Of a stretch of 64,000 nucleotides of DNA, positions 37,371-51,436 are shown in pieces. The stretch is from Onchocerca volvulus (taxonomy: Eukaryota > Nematoda > Chromadorea > Rhabditida > Onchocercidae): the NCBI GenBank assembly GCA_000499405.2, contig HG738136.1, positions 124,001 to 188,000 on the forward strand. The letters run 5' to 3'. The stretch's first letter is position 1. The number at the start of each line of letters is the position of its first letter. The notes below the pieces were generated by a model. The model was not told the DNA's origin, did no database searches, and saw only the letters and a list, made by a program, of their open reading frames with translations. The position numbers and the translations under genes are program-made.

Positions 37371-39302
37371 ATGCTATATACAAAAACTTATTATACTCTT
37401 ACAGTATTGCGATATCGAATCAGTGAAAAATTCAATTCAGAAAGGCATTTATTTTTGAAAAAAGATCCTACTAATCATTGTTCGTTAATTATTGCCAATA
37501 TACCTCCATATATCACACTGGTAAGTTCGGGAATTTTTCGAGAGATAAAATTAGAAACTTCTTGATCCAAAAATGGAAACCAAAGAAATTAAGAGAGAAA
37601 AAAGTTCTTTAGAAGAAAGGAAAATTGTAGGTTACACTGGGACGAATATTGGCCGAACTTGGTTCTGGTAGACCGGATGAAACAATCGCACAACGCGGGA
37701 CAGCAGCCAATGATAAAATTACGGAAGTATGAATTTTCTGTAAATTTCACTTCTTGATAAATATTTCTCTCTTTTTCTTCAATCCCTTTTATCTTCTTGT
37801 TTTTCAGGGTTTTTATACGGCATCTGCTCGTCTAAAAAGCGAAGATGCTGTTGAACAAGCATTACTGAATTGTGAAAAAATTCCGTTTCTTTGTTTGAGC
37901 AGTATGGATGTTGAATTAACACATAATGGAGCAGCAAGTAATTTCAAATTTTTATTTCCAAAATTTTATACTGCTTTCTTCTTATTCAGCAGACTTCACA
38001 TTATTTCATTGTTATCCAATTTTCAAATTTTAAATTATTGTTTAATATCGATAGTCAAGTTCTGATGGGGGATGACAAATTTTTTTTTTACATTTCATTA
38101 TATTATCTTATAACTTCTAGAAAATTTCGTAAGAAATTTCTTATGTTCACAGAAATAAGTAAATCATTCATTGAGAAAGCCAAAACAGTAGTTTGTAAAA
38201 TCTACAATTTAAAAAAAAAAAATGAAGTGGAATAAGGTTCTAAATGAAAAATAGATTATATATTAAATGAGACATTCTTTTTTATAGAATTGTGTGATGA
38301 ATATCGAAAATCTTTCAAGACGGTGACAGAATTACAGGAAAACGTGGATTCGTACATGAAAAAGCACGATGCTAAAATCCTGGAAGTATGGCATTTATTT
38401 CTAATGAAACTGAATATTTATTAGAGAAGTTGTTTTCCGATGTAATTAGTTTTCTGTCTTTGTTATTAATATCCATGCCATTTATGCGTTTCAGGAAAAA
38501 CAAAAGGCGAAAAAGATGGCAAATGTTCCGGATGAGGATGGATGGATAACTGTTACAAAATCACGTATATTACTTACTATTACTTTTTGTTAAAAGGAAT
38601 TTCAGGCTTTCTATTTGATCAAAACTTGTTTATCGAAATTTTTCTTTTTATTAAGCTTATTAAAATGATCTTCAGATTATAAGCCTGTGCCGCGTGCTAT
38701 TGTTGTGAAGAACAAAGAGGATTTGCTAAAACTGTCCAAGAAGAAGAAGCGCGTGGTTCGTTGACTGTTTTGTTAAAAAATTGCTAATTTCTAAAACTAT
38801 CGATAAGAAGAGCAGTTTACTGGTGGTCTTATTTGTCGCTGTGATTTGATAGTAGAAAAGAATTCTCAGCGCGAAATTTTAATTAAATCACAGTTTCTCT
38901 GAAAGTTTCACTTGTTTTCGAAAACGAATAAGTTTGAATTTCAGGAAGAAAGCATTGCTTTCTATTCATTCCAATTGAAGCAGTCAAAATTGAAACGTAA
39001 GTTTTCCTTCTTTGTTATAAACTTTCACTTTTCTAAATAAGAGATGAATCATTGCCTCTATTGTTCCATCCCATCTTTCTAAAACTAGCAGCTGCAAGAG
39101 AAATGCAGCGCTTTGAAAAGTAGGATGGAAATCATTTAAGTTAAATTTTTCAGAATGAAAAAAGTAACATTGTCATTTTGGAAAACCATACACTTAATTC
39201 TTTGATTTTCTTTTAGATCTTGAAGAACTGAGACGAAAATTTGCTGAAGATAAGAAAAAATTGGCGATTGCAAAAGCGGCAAGGAAATTTCGTCCAACAT
39301 GA
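37371..39302 (+). CDS. RRP7: Ribosomal RNA-processing protein 7 (RRP7A homologue)
   Basis: Nucleolar factor of the UTP-C/RRP7 module of the small-subunit processome, needed for early 40S maturation. Eight exons: 37371-37520 (ATG), 37631-37726, 37808-37937, 38288-38385, 38495-38564, 38676-38755, 38945-38996 and 39217-39302. Phases agree and give 253 aa (human RRP7A 280). The N-terminal RRM-like region includes VLRYRIS and SLIIANIPPYIT. The C-terminal RRP7 domain includes VPDEDGWITVTK (169-180), the basic LKLSKKKKRV, FYSFQLKQSKLKHLEELRRKF and the family ending ARKFRPT. The start was chosen because the frame is open from ATG 37371 straight into the conserved strand. A short exon-like piece at 39089-39119 was left out because it breaks the frame. 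Confidence 0.93.
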
Positions 39303-41407
39303 ATTTCCAATGCACAATAATTCCATCATTATTTTTGTTTTTAACTAGTAAAATTTCAGTTCATCGTAACATTTTACAGATGTAATTTGCGACAATAATT
39401 CACAAAATAACATAATTTTCAATGCAGAATAAAAGCTAAGAATTGAGCATAAATCTTATACAGATCAATATTTTAAATGATGAAATAAGAAGTAACGCCC
39501 AAAACTTATGATTTATTGCAACGGTGTGACAGCAGCATATATATATTGCATAGCTTGGTAGTACAAAATCCTATTAGAATTGGGAAAAATCTAGAAATTT
39601 TAATGAATTAAAAGTCGATAACTTTTATTGGCTTCAAAAAGTAGTAATTCCAGTCCTTATTAGGAGAAATTTCCCCAACATGCAAATATTTCTCCTTTTC
39701 GACTTGTTTAAATCATTGCAAAAAAAAGCCTGTATGTTTGACAAGATCTATGTATTATGATAGTGCAAATGCATTGGGCGTGAAAATATTTAATAGAATT
39801 TTTAGATGGATTAATATTTAAATTGCAATTCGGCGATGAAATACGGGAGAGCATCATAAATGAAAAGTTTATGAACACGATTGAATGTTATGCGTATCCG
39901 GGTTACATTGAACGGACCGAATAGTATCGATAATCTAATAATAAGTTGGCTTTTCGGGAAAGATATCATTACAGAACAAGTTTGCCCTATAACTTCCCCC
40001 CATTATTCTTATTTTTAAATCAAAACAAAACTTATATGTTTCATTGAAGAGACGAAAAAACTTTCATTGTAACTCCTGTAAAAAAAAAAAAAGAAAACAA
40101 GAAAAACTTCCATAGCTGCTTTACTCATGCCTAATATTGAACTAAAGAACAATTTTTCGTACATACAATGACCAAGTAAATTTTAAAAAAAAAAAAAAAG
40201 AAGCCACAAATATTGCATTTATTTACAGAATATAAACGACAATGCCAATTTTTGCTCAACACAACAATAATAGGAATGGAATCAATTTTTTCGAAGAATT
40301 CTTGAAACTTAAGTGTAAACTCTTTGAATTGAGCAAATGTTAAAGATGTATCTTTAAAATTAAAGCTAAAAAGTGTAAAAAAAAAAAAAAAACAAAAAAA
40401 GAAATGTTGACAATTTCCTCTGCGAGTTGACATACAAATGTAAAGACTGAAGAAGACATGCATGTGATGAAAAATCTTGTTTAACCTATAAAATATGAAG
40501 GGTAAGACCAACGAATGGGGTTAAACAATCAAGGATGTAAGTATAATTTTTTTTTTCTTTTTTCCTTGCACAAATTTTTTATCTCCAATAATGTAATTTT
40601 ATTCCCCAGCAATTTGCTTATTTATTTTTCAAAATAAATTTGCTTATTTGTTTGATTCAAGTGTACTAATTTGACAGCATTTTTTAAAACGGAATCTTTT
40701 ATTAATTATTCCACTTAAAGAAGCAATTCCTTCTTTCAGTACCAACTTTATCATTCACTTCAGATCTTCAAAATAAAACTCCAATCAATCCAGTTTTAAT
40801 AAAATTCCTCAATCCCGAAAACAAAATTCGAATGAAAAATCCATTAAATTATAAAAAAAAAATTCCTAGAAAAATGATTTTGTTCGATAAAAGCCTAAAA
40901 ACATTCCCTGCTCAGATTCTTCGGAAAGAAAAACTAACCTTGTTTTACTCTGAATTCACACCCATATACACACTCACATATGTATTAAAATGCCATGCAT
41001 CTAGACATGTCACATTCAATACCAATTATACAAGTTCAATGCCAATTACAAATTTCATTTTTCTTTTTCACAAATTGCAAAAAGTTCTTTAGATCTTTCT
41101 CCTTTCCAGCGAATTTTATCTCAAATTAGAAAACATTCAATAAAATAACTGAAATATCTAAAGATAATTTAAGAGAAAAAAATTTGCAAAAATCAAGCAG
41201 AGGGATAAGATTTCAATTACATGCATGAAGTATTTTCATTCGGAAACATACATACACACACATACACATCTTACGAATCACATTCATCATATTTCTCCAT
41301 CTGAAAATTACTTTTTTTTTTTTTTTCAATAAATATGAAAAAACATGAAAGAAAAAATTATTGATGAGTAATAAAATCGAACAATGCAAAAGCAAAAACA
41401 ATCCATA
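39303..41407. other. Convergent 3' intergenic stretch
   Basis: Lies between the tail-to-tail genes RRP7 (+) and ZNRF (-). An AATAAA at 39428-39433 is a likely RRP7 poly(A) signal. Several A/T homopolymers (40081-40093, 40184-40199, 40379-40392, 41311-41326) and a short CA-rich tract near 41249 are present. No exon on either strand; the longer open frames are homopolymer artefacts. Confidence 0.6.
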
Positions 41408-43525
41408 CTAGTCATAACCTGGATGCTCAGGACAACAATTCTTGCGCATAAACCATTCGTCGATACAGCTGAAACAAAATTAGCACTAGTCTCTTCGACT
41501 TTACAATCCATTCATGAAAAACACTTTAAAAAAAAAGTTAAAAACAGTTATAAAAATAGAACTAATGTGATTTTGATTCTACAGAAAATAGAGAATAGAA
41601 AAGTCAGTACCATAATTCATAGCTACTAACAATAGATTTCAATAAGAAAAGCAGGAATGCATAAATATCAACAAAAAGGATGAAACGATTGTGAAACGTC
41701 TTTACTTCACACTATAGAGATGCTTTAAACCTAAGCACAAATGTTCCGCAAGTAAATGGGAATGGCGGCTCTATCACATCATATCAGATCATCGTCCTCT
41801 CGACATTTTGATGTCAGCAGTATCGCCAGTGACAATGCATCAACTTCAGTAATTTTCCAATAATGAATAATCATTTTCATTAGAATACATAACTTCAAAT
41901 AAAAAGTATAGATATCTTACTTCTTATGATAAATACATAAGCAAGGGAGGCGCGCAATTCGATCACCAGTGGACATTTCTTCGAGACATATTGAACACTC
42001 TCCCTTGTCTTCTTTTAATTCATCTTCTACAATTCAACAACGAATTATCGTTGTCATCATATGGAGCTTAAAAATCAGTTTTTTCTGCTTAACCGATTCA
42101 GAAACGGTATTTTTAGTATAAAAAGCAAAGTAACCATCGAATTTGAAGATTCATAGCATCAAATCAGTCTGTATATTGAAAAAAATCAAATTAGTATATA
42201 GGTACATACCATTATACGTTATTTTAGGACGAGTTAGACACATAACTAGATGGATCTCAGCTTCGTCAGAGGGTACCGTTTTCTTGCAAATCGGGCAATC
42301 GATATCTTGCGATAAACCTGTAAGAATAATATATAATATTGCAATATAATAGTTTATAAGTTTTATGATCTCAAAGTCATCTGGCCCTCAGGTTTTAAGA
42401 GTTTCAAATCATTCTAGCATACAAATCTATCAACAGTATGATAAGTTCTACTTGTATAATCTATTATAAATTTTCCAGATTTCACTTATAAATGTCAACG
42501 CAACTGAAATATTTTTGTTTTTTTCTATTCGGATAGTTGAGAAAGAGAGAACAAATTCGTAGAAATGAATCAATCAATTTTTTAAAAAGTATAAACTTTG
42601 AAATTGCAAATGTGTATGTTAGTTAACAAAAAAAGAAAAATTCGTTGCAAAATCCAAATTCTGACAGAATATAAAATCTCTCAAATACTGCAGTGTCATA
42701 TGAAAGTTTTGAAAATTCGAATAGTTATGCAAATTCGTTTAAAATTTTTGAAGATAACTCATTCATCACAGATCAATGTATCAAGTGTTCATACGTTTTA
42801 CTTTAATAAATCATTATATGAACAAAATTGATGAATAGATACTGTGCACATATTTTGTAACACCGGAAAATCGGAAAATGAAGACTAGGCTTTAACCACC
42901 GTAAATACGTCTGAAAAATGGAAACACTTTCAATCCTCAGCATAAAACAAGTAACAAGTCTTGCTTTCCAACCAGTTGTTTCATTCCAATATCGATTCAC
43001 TTCGCTTATCCATATCATCAAATTTAGTCGCTGACTTCACATGAGAATTTTTATCTTATCAGTGACTTCCCTTTTCAAATACTCTATCATTAATCTATTT
43101 TTTATATTTAATATTTAAATATATTAATTTTATGGATGAAGGCTACTGTTCAAGACAAGAATCGCCAATGAAATTATAAATAAAAATTTCATTAAGAGAA
43201 ATTGAAGAAACATATTAGCTCGAAACTATTAAAATAATTTATAATCATTTTTACCAAATTTAAACAATATTCTTACTGGAAGAGTTAATTATGCCAACAA
43301 AAAAATAGGTATATAACAGATAAAACTTTAAAAGAAAATAAGGTCAACTATTGTTCATCGTTTTCCTTTCAAATAATAAGTTCAAATTTATTTTTTAACT
43401 TCCATACTTGAATAGTTAAAAGATGAAAAATAAAAAAATTTTTTCATTCTTCATCCTTCAACGTCGTTATTCTCTCATTCTTTCTTATGCGTTTTCACAT
43501 GTTAATTGACAAGATGAAATATATA

Positions 43526-43557
<32 letters not shown>

Positions 43558-46405
43558 AGTAAAATATATATGTATTGTGGAATGTATTCTGACCAGTATG
43601 GAAAATATTGGAACTTACGACTTAGAAGTTGTAATACTGGCATCGATCGACGAGCTGGAGCATTACGTGAGCCTCTATGTGTTCGTAAATGTGAAAATCT
43701 GAAATTTTCAAAATTTTATATTAGCATTTTCTACATAATTAGAAATAAGAAATAATTTTTTAGATTCCGAATAGAAGATTTTCAATTTTGACTTCATTTA
43801 TTTCTCTTAAACTAGCTTTGAGATTTTTGAATGGACAACAATTCTGCAGATGATACGACTTGACAAGTAATGGATTCTAAATATTCATAGAACCATGTAG
43901 AAAAAATTCCAAAAACTGGCAACATAAAACTGCAAAAAATTCTGCACCATATATAAATTTCTCCCAGCAAAAAATTTTGGGAGAAATCTCACGAACAAAA
44001 GGAAATTTCAGTTTTGTCCGAAAATAAATCTCAATATATAGAATCAATAAATTACCAACCCTACTGGCCGTGTATCTGCAGAACCTGAATGCAATCCAAT
44101 ACTTGTTCCCGGTGCATCATCATCGGAATCCGATGTACTTTCATTATCAACTCGTCCCTATAAATTGCTGATATCCAAAACTTTAAACATGAAATATTCA
44201 TGATTCTGACAAAACTTCAACATTTTACATCAATATGGAAACTTCGCCCTAACTTATGATTACAATCTTATTATGCAGAAAATATGACTTCTCATCGTAG
44301 AATGTAAATGGACACTTCACAATGTATGCAAAACAAAAAATAATGAAATATCAGCTAAGAAACGAAATTTTTAGACATTAAATTCATATTCAGCATTTGC
44401 TGAAACGATATATCTAAATAACAACGATATCATTTGACAACAGAAAAAAATTAGGACAAGAATTTTACGTATAAAAAATGGTTCTTTCTGAATGTTTATT
44501 GACGAAATGAAAATAATGAAATATGTGTTAAAAGTGTTTTAAAATTCAAAACACGACAACTTCAATAAAGCATATTTACTGGCAGGAAAACTGCACATGT
44601 TACATTTCCTTGAAAAAAGTCATTAATACCAATCGTTAAAATAACTCTGAACAAAAACTTTTTAAGCGACAAATTGTTTCCAATCTATTCATTCTGTTTT
44701 AATTAGACCATTGATCGGCTTAATAATTTTAGACTTTATCTTCTGAAGATGATTTTTGGCTAATCAACTCGTTTAAAGCTTATGACGAATTGTTTCGATC
44801 TCCTCCACAACTAATCTTAAGTCCCGATAAGATTTATATTTGTTCAATGGTTAAATAAAAATAAAAAATACTCATGAACATACACAAACATATATATGCA
44901 TGCATAATGCTAAATGTAAATATATACGTTCCATATTCTATATAACATTTCAAAATTTTAGCAGTACCCTAATGTTGCTGATACTACCGATGCCAGTGAT
45001 CAGATGCTGATTACGATGATTAGCTGAAACTGAAGCTGACACTGTTGTTGTATCGACCACTGAATTAGATCGGGGTCGGCGCTAAATTAAAATTTTTAAA
45101 TGAAAAATTAGAGAAAAAAAAACCATTTGTTAGATGTAGCAAAAACAGAAAAACAAAGTTAACCATTAATTTAAACATCTGATTGAAGGATTCAATCCCA
45201 ATATATCTAATTTATAAATTAATTGAGAAATGGAAATTAAATCGTGCACCAAACAAATTAATTCAATTGTGAAATAAGATGACAATTAAGTTTAATAGGT
45301 AGAAAAAAGCAGAAAAATTACTCAAAAATTATTCTGTTCCCGAAGCTCCTCGATTTTATTACATTGGTAAGTTAATAGTGTTATGATCCTTACTTATTCT
45401 GGTTAGAAAATAGGGTCGTAAATCTTCGTTAAAGAATGATGTATTAAATCATCAAAAAACAAGTTTCTGAATACTGATTTGCGTCGAAAATTTTACAGTT
45501 ACCGAAAACTACTTTAAAAGAGAAATTAATATGCCAATTTCAGTATGAAAGGCATTTTCAATCTTCTGCATTTATTCCCTACTAGAACAATTGTTTACAA
45601 CAATGAAAACAACCATAAAGATCTTGACTAAAATTTGTAATAAAAACTTTGGAAAATATTAACTCAAATATAAAAACATATTATCGGAAAGAAATATCTT
45701 TGGGAAATAAAATAATTAATGTTTTAGAATTTAAACAGATTACATTGGATTTTTGATAAAAAGATATTCCTGTCGTTGCTAGCCAAATCAACAACAGCTG
45801 AACATTGAGGCACGTGATGCCCTTATTTAATAGCAACATATTAATTTCTGCACTCCATTAAAACGCACTTTATTTAATCTTACAAGAAAGCACGTGGAAC
45901 AGGAGGCAGATTTTATTAATTCTTTAGAAATAAATTATGAATTCTCGGACTTATTCTAGATATAATGAATGTTTCACAACACTCTCAGTTTGATCAATAA
46001 TTTACGGCCCTAAATCAGCATATCTTAAATGTAGTCGAAGTTTCACATAGTGATAAAAGCACCATCCATTTAACATAAAATTTATAAAATCATAGTGCAC
46101 GTTGTCAAAGATGCCATTACCAGTTTGAAATTTGTCACATTTATAATATGGAAAATTATTGCAACAGATTTTTTACTCTCAAAAGCAGATACATCGAAAA
46201 CATAAAAGTTGAAAACGGATTAAGAACAATTGACTCACTAGTACAATCATTTTTATGCTACTGCTATTTATTTATTCTATGATTTTCATCAAGAATTTCG
46301 ATCTTTAATTATAAAATTTGACTTCCCGATAATACATAAATTATCTATGTGAAGTTCATAATAACTAACATGCAAGTCGGTTTGAACTGATTGACGTCCA
46401 CCCAT
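41408..46405 (-). CDS. ZNRF-type RING E3 ubiquitin ligase
   Basis: Membrane-attached E3 ubiquitin ligase of the ZNRF1/ZNRF2 family, acting at endosome/lysosome and plasma membranes. Seven exons: 46370-46405 (ATG), 44968-45081, 44060-44157, 43619-43698, 42210-42317, 41921-42026 and 41408-41468. Phases agree and give 200 aa (human ZNRF1 about 227). It begins MGGRQSVQTDLH, an N-myristoylation signal like the MGGKQS start of ZNRF1. A Ser-rich, probably disordered region follows. Next come a C2HC zinc finger (DCPICKK to HLVMC, 117-136), the family linker CLTRPKITYNED and a RING from Cys156. The RING contains CSICLEEM, RIARLPCLCIYHKNCIDEWF and the family-specific end CCPEHPGYD. All zinc ligands are present. 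The 36-nt first exon is separated by an intron of about 1.3 kb and was chosen for its ATG, MGG start and phase 0 donor. Confidence 0.95.
43521..43570. repeat. (TA)n microsatellite
   Basis: Alternating TA run interrupted once, in an intron of the ZNRF gene just 3' of the exon at 43619-43698. Confidence 0.9.
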
Positions 46406-47630
46406 CCCAACTAGTAGTAATTAATACAGAAACATATACAAACATACACTTTTCTTCCCAAGAAAACCCGAAGTAAACCAAGCCGAATATATACAAACCC
46501 GACGTATGCACACGTCGCTGCAATTTATCTGCAAATAGATACAAATATTTGAAATTTTAAGATGAAAATGAAATTCTAGCAAAATCGAAATGTTATTTCA
46601 AAACTTCAGGTGTGCTACTATATATCAAATAAATTTCAAATCGAATATAAAACTTAGACATAACACTCTGTCAGGGAATAATTCTATATCTGACAAATAG
46701 AAATAACGCATATTATGTGATACTTTTGAAATAAATTTTAAATCGAACATAAAAAGTAGCATAAAACTGAGAAATGATTCTAAGATGTGTTTCTAAGATT
46801 TAAGATCTTCAGAAAAAAAGTGATTCTAAGATCCTAAGATTTCTAAAAATAATTTTAAGCAGGATATAAAAGTAAACGTTATCACTTCTGAAAATAAATT
46901 TCAGATGCGGAAATTATACATGACAGAACAACGAAAAGCATTTTTAAATCAAGTGTAAAAAGTAAATGTGATGTAATACAATACCGAAAAGTAATTTGAC
47001 CTACTTTTTTTTTTTTCTTTTTAAATGAATAAAATCAAAAACCGGAAAACAAAAACATTCTCAGCTTGGTTGGGTCAACTATATTATTAAACAGATCAAA
47101 GGTTTGCGCAATAATTCATAACTATAAACGCACAACACGTTTGATCCATAACGGGTAATTAAGCAACAGATTTAATAAATCGAAAAACAAATCAACAAAT
47201 CCATTAAACAGAATAGTTTAATGACTGGACAACAGCAAATCTATACTGATGAAGACCTCAATCAATCAATCTATTCATTCGACTTCCAATTTCCTGAATC
47301 TAGACAAGTCGTTTTTCTTTGATCTGTTATCGATCAAGGAAATATGTCTAATTATTCAATAAATTCATGCAACTAAACGTCATTTTCAAGCTCGAATTCA
47401 TGGAATTTTTTTCTGATAAAATTTAGCCGGAAAATGCTAGCTGTTATATTTTCAAATCAACAAAAATTTTCGTATTTCTATTTGAAATTAAAATTTAGTC
47501 CAAAACTAAAATTGAAGCCAAAATTAAACTTAGTCCAAAACGAAGTTTCTTTTTAGATAAAACACCTTCCGGAATAATTAAGAATTAGATTTTATTTCTA
47601 TTCTTTCCATAAGTTATCTTTGATCTGATG
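46406..47630. other. 5' flank of the ZNRF gene
   Basis: AT-rich, with a degenerate repeat near 46620-46900: phrases like AAATAAATTTCAAATCGAA recur at about 115-bp spacing, and TTCTAAGAT recurs several times around 46790-46850. Promoter or 5' UTR of ZNRF should be here, but no TATA box is clear. Confidence 0.45.
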
Positions 47631-47799
47631 TGTGTGTATGGACATGTGTGTGTGTTTGGGTGTATGTGTGTATGTGTGTGTGTGTGTATGTGTGTGTGTG
47701 TGTGTGTGCATGTCTGAGTGTTTATGTGTATAAATATGTGGGAGCACGCGTGTGTGTGTATGTGTGAGTGCGTATGAATGTGTATGTGTGTGTGTGTAT
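47631..47799. repeat. (TG)n microsatellite
   Basis: Long imperfect TG/GTAT repeat, interrupted by TGTATGTG and GCATG variants. It is the largest purine-pyrimidine alternating tract in the window and a candidate Z-DNA former, about 1.3 kb upstream of the ZNRF start. Confidence 0.95.
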
Positions 47800-48283
47800 T
47801 ATTGAAATACCTAAGTGTTTATGCTTATAGTTTATCGAAATAAAAAAAAGTTGGGAAAAACCCATCCATAAAATTTAATTCATTTTTTAAGACGAGATCA
47901 ATTATTCATTGGTCAAACCGGATCAGATTCCGCTCATTTATCAATTCCGGAAATTGTTCCGGAAATAAATTGCTCCGAAAGTAATTTCCGGAGCACAATT
48001 CGAATAATCAAATAAAATTTAACATTAATGAATGAATAATGAAACCAAAAACTATAATAACGATCAATACCTAAAACACACGCACAGACACACATAACGA
48101 CAAATCGCTCCAACTTTAGTATGATTGGTCGGATATTGTGCTGTAACAGACGAAGTAATTTTGTAACTTTTTTGAATTTTCGCAGATTTTGTATTTTGCA
48201 GCTCAAAATGTTTTTCGAAAATTTAGGAATTTTAAAGAAAATACTCGGTTTTTAGAAGGATTTGAAGAGCAAAGTTGTTTCGA

Positions 48284-48335
48284 AAAATCTCAGAATCTTT
48301 ATTTACCTAAAGGTAAATAAAGATTCTGAGATTTT
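48284..48335. repeat. Perfect inverted repeat, 25-bp arms, 2-nt spacer
   Basis: Arm 48284-48308 and arm 48311-48335 are exact reverse complements separated by AA. This is a near-palindrome with mixed base content, not a simple AT repeat. It would form a cruciform in DNA or a tight 25-bp RNA hairpin. Confidence 0.9.
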
Positions 48336-51300
48336 CATTTGCTTTTAACCGGTTAAAAATTCCAAAACTCTTACTTATTTTTAATTAATCAAAAATTTTC
48401 AAGAATAATTTTACTTTTAATCTTTACTTAATTAACCGGAGATTTCTAAGTTTTTCTTAAATGGTTTTGTTTTTAATCTTTAGTTTTATTTGATACAAAT
48501 TTTCAAAATTTTCTACAGTGAATTCATTTCAATCTTAATTCTTAATTACTTTTTTTTCTAAATTTTCGAAAATGATTACTTCAATTAAATTTTACCGAAA
48601 TGTTCAACTTTTTAGAAAAATTTGAGGAAGAAATACATTTTCGAAAAAAAAAAAGTTTTTTTGAACTTCGAAAATCTCTACATATTTAATTACAACTAAT
48701 TATTCCTAAGATATTATCGCTATTGAATTTGACGAAGTTTTTTTCAAATATTTACATGAAAAGAATTTATAAGGTGGAATGAAATTTGAAATTATTGTCA
48801 TACTTTTGAACTGCAAAGTTTACAATTAATTTCAATTTTTTAGTTTCAACAATTCTTTGCTTATTTCTTTTTGAGAATTTGGAAGTAAATGTTTCCGGAA
48901 TACTAAGTTTATTTGAAGTTTAAACAAATGGCTGTTATAATATACCAACAACAAAGCAGCAAACTTTTGTCAAACCTTAAATATTTAATTTAATGATAAA
49001 AATTTCATGCCATAACAAAGTTTTCGATATAACTTCAGTTCAATAAATTTGTCTCTTTTTTTTGCAAGAAATTAGTCCAGTAAGTTAATTTTAGAATATT
49101 ATTTATATTAGAAGGAAAAGAATGAATTATTTAAATAAGAAATAATAAATGAGATTATGATGATAAGGTAATGATAACTGAAATCACTTTGATAAAACCA
49201 TTAGAAGAAAGGTAAATTCAATTACTTAGCTTTTCCTATTTTACAAATCCGATAAAATCTATAAGATTCATTCAAAATGCTAGTGATATACAATATGTCA
49301 CTATCAATTTGCTCAGCTGAAACGATTAAAAGGTCAATATTTTAAAGTACATTTAAAATTCACAACTGGTTTAACGGAATAATTTTTAGTTTCAACTGTT
49401 GAATATTTCCATTAAAAACGAATCATAATTTTGGCATAATCAAAATCATAAATAATGATTTTATTTTTTGCACGATCATTTTATCATCATTTTTGAATTC
49501 ATAATCAAAATTTTTGTTCAGTACATAAAATACAATTAAAATTATAACTTTCATATAAGTTGAAGTTTTAACCGTCATATGAGTTTCCAAATTTCTTTCA
49601 GAAATTAAATTTTTTCTATTATTTATTAATAAATGCGTTTTCATTTTTTTTGTCACAAATTTCTTGATGCTTTTCTTTTTCAGTTTCCTTCGAGTTATTT
49701 TAATATTTTGATCAATCATTTTCAATAAAATAAATATTTTATTCGATAGCATATAGAGTATAGGCCTACTTAGTATGTAATTATTTAATTCAATAAAAAA
49801 TGCAATAAAAAAGGCACTGATTAACATTTTATTATAATTTGGAAATTACTCAATTTTTGAAATTTGCAAAGTTTCAAAATTTGGAAAATATGGCCACTCT
49901 TTTTTTTTTTTTTTTTTTGAAATTCCCCTTTTACATTAATACCTCTTAATGAGAAAAAAGTTCAGCATTTAATAAAGTTCATCATTTCAGCGTTTTTAAT
50001 GAAGCATGCAAGTTCAGCATTCTGCAAGTTTAGCATTTTTTCTAGTGAAGCATGCAAATTGCAGTAGCATGTTGGTTTCAAATTTCAAAGAAATTATTAA
50101 TCATAATTGATTGATCTTTTTTTGATCGGGATAAAAAATTGTTAACAAAGGAAACAAGGATTTGTTAAACTGCTTATAATAATTTTATACAAGGCATTTA
50201 TAAGACGTAAAATACAACTTGATGAAACTTTCTGAGAAAGATTGTCTTTCTTGTCCTTTTATTCTTCATATTCTTTGTTACCCTTCGAATTACTATCATC
50301 AAAATTATTTAAATCAGCAATACTAATCCAAATGTAATTACTTCTAAATTCGAATATGTTATATCGATTGAAACAAAAAAATCATTCAAATCAAGATTAT
50401 TTCAAATATGCGCACCAGTATTGTTCAAATATTGTATTTAGCACAGGTCACTAATATCATATCATTTGTCAAATACTATAGATTATTCCATTTATCATGC
50501 CAATTAATGATAAATTGATCGTACGTGTTTCTTTTATCAACCTGTTAAAAATGAGGTAATCACATATGACGATATGTTTCATACGTTATGCTTATCAATG
50601 ATTAGCATCAACGTACGTCAAATAGATCATACGTTGGTTTCTCAAAAATAAAAGCTCATGATGTTAACTTTTAGCAATTTCATTACAATCATCAATTAAT
50701 TGAAATGTTGATTATAAAATTATTCAGTAAAATAATGTAAAAATTAAAAAGTAAAAATTTAAGTAAATATTGAAATTAATATATGGTTTATATTGGCAAT
50801 AGTTCATTTGATTCACAGTACTTTTTATCAAAATTTTTTTTTCAATCTTTTTTTCGATTTTTCATTTTACACTTACAATATTGAAATAAAAGTTTGACTA
50901 TTACAACGGCGAATTGAACCTTTATTTTTATTTCACCTGTGGTAATATTTCATTTCCATCTGACCATTCAATATTCTTTTTTTTTTAAATTTTGATTTAT
51001 TTGATTAACCGACTACGAAACTATTGGCAAAAATTTTCAATTTCATAATTTTTTATTCCGAAATTATCAATTTAGTGAGTGTTTTGCCCAAACTTTAAGA
51101 TTTTTTTGAAAATAAAAAGTTTTAATTTTGGTATTGAAATCTTCATTTGATTTTCTGTATTTTTTTTGCGACAAGAATTTCGAAATTTAATAATTTAATA
51201 TGTATTTTGTTATCCTGATATTAATTCTTCGAGGATTTTTTCCACAATTTTAATTAATTATACATATTTTTGAGAATTATGCTCCAATTTTTTTAATAAG

Positions 51301-51358
51301 ATTTGTTAAAATGCATGGCTTTTGCAATGTACGTTTAATTCAATTGCATCTTTTTGCT

Positions 51359-51363
<5 letters not shown>
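48336..51363. other. Gene-free AT-rich stretch
   Basis: Sequence is rich in AAATTTTC-type words. A minus-strand open frame at 49423-49827 (134 codons, ATG start) is the longest here, but its translation is Lys/Ile/Phe-rich without any motif and I do not consider it a gene. A 19-nt T run lies at 49900-49918. Nothing else was recognised. Confidence 0.5.

Positions 51364-51434
<71 letters not shown>
51364..51434. repeat. 71-nt poly(A) homopolymer
   Basis: Uninterrupted run of A, by far the longest homopolymer in the window. No gene-like sequence precedes it on the plus strand, so it is not an obvious processed pseudogene tail. Confidence 0.95.

Positions 51435-51436
<2 letters not shown>

Noticed and set aside
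39089..39119. Possible RRP7 mini-exon (AAREMQRFEK)
   Set aside because: Including it shifts the last exon to an immediate stop; joining 38996 directly to 39217 gives the conserved SKLKHLEELRRKF.
49423..49827. 134-codon minus-strand open frame with an ATG
   Set aside because: Lys/Ile/Phe-rich translation of AT-rich DNA, with no motif and no relatives recognised.
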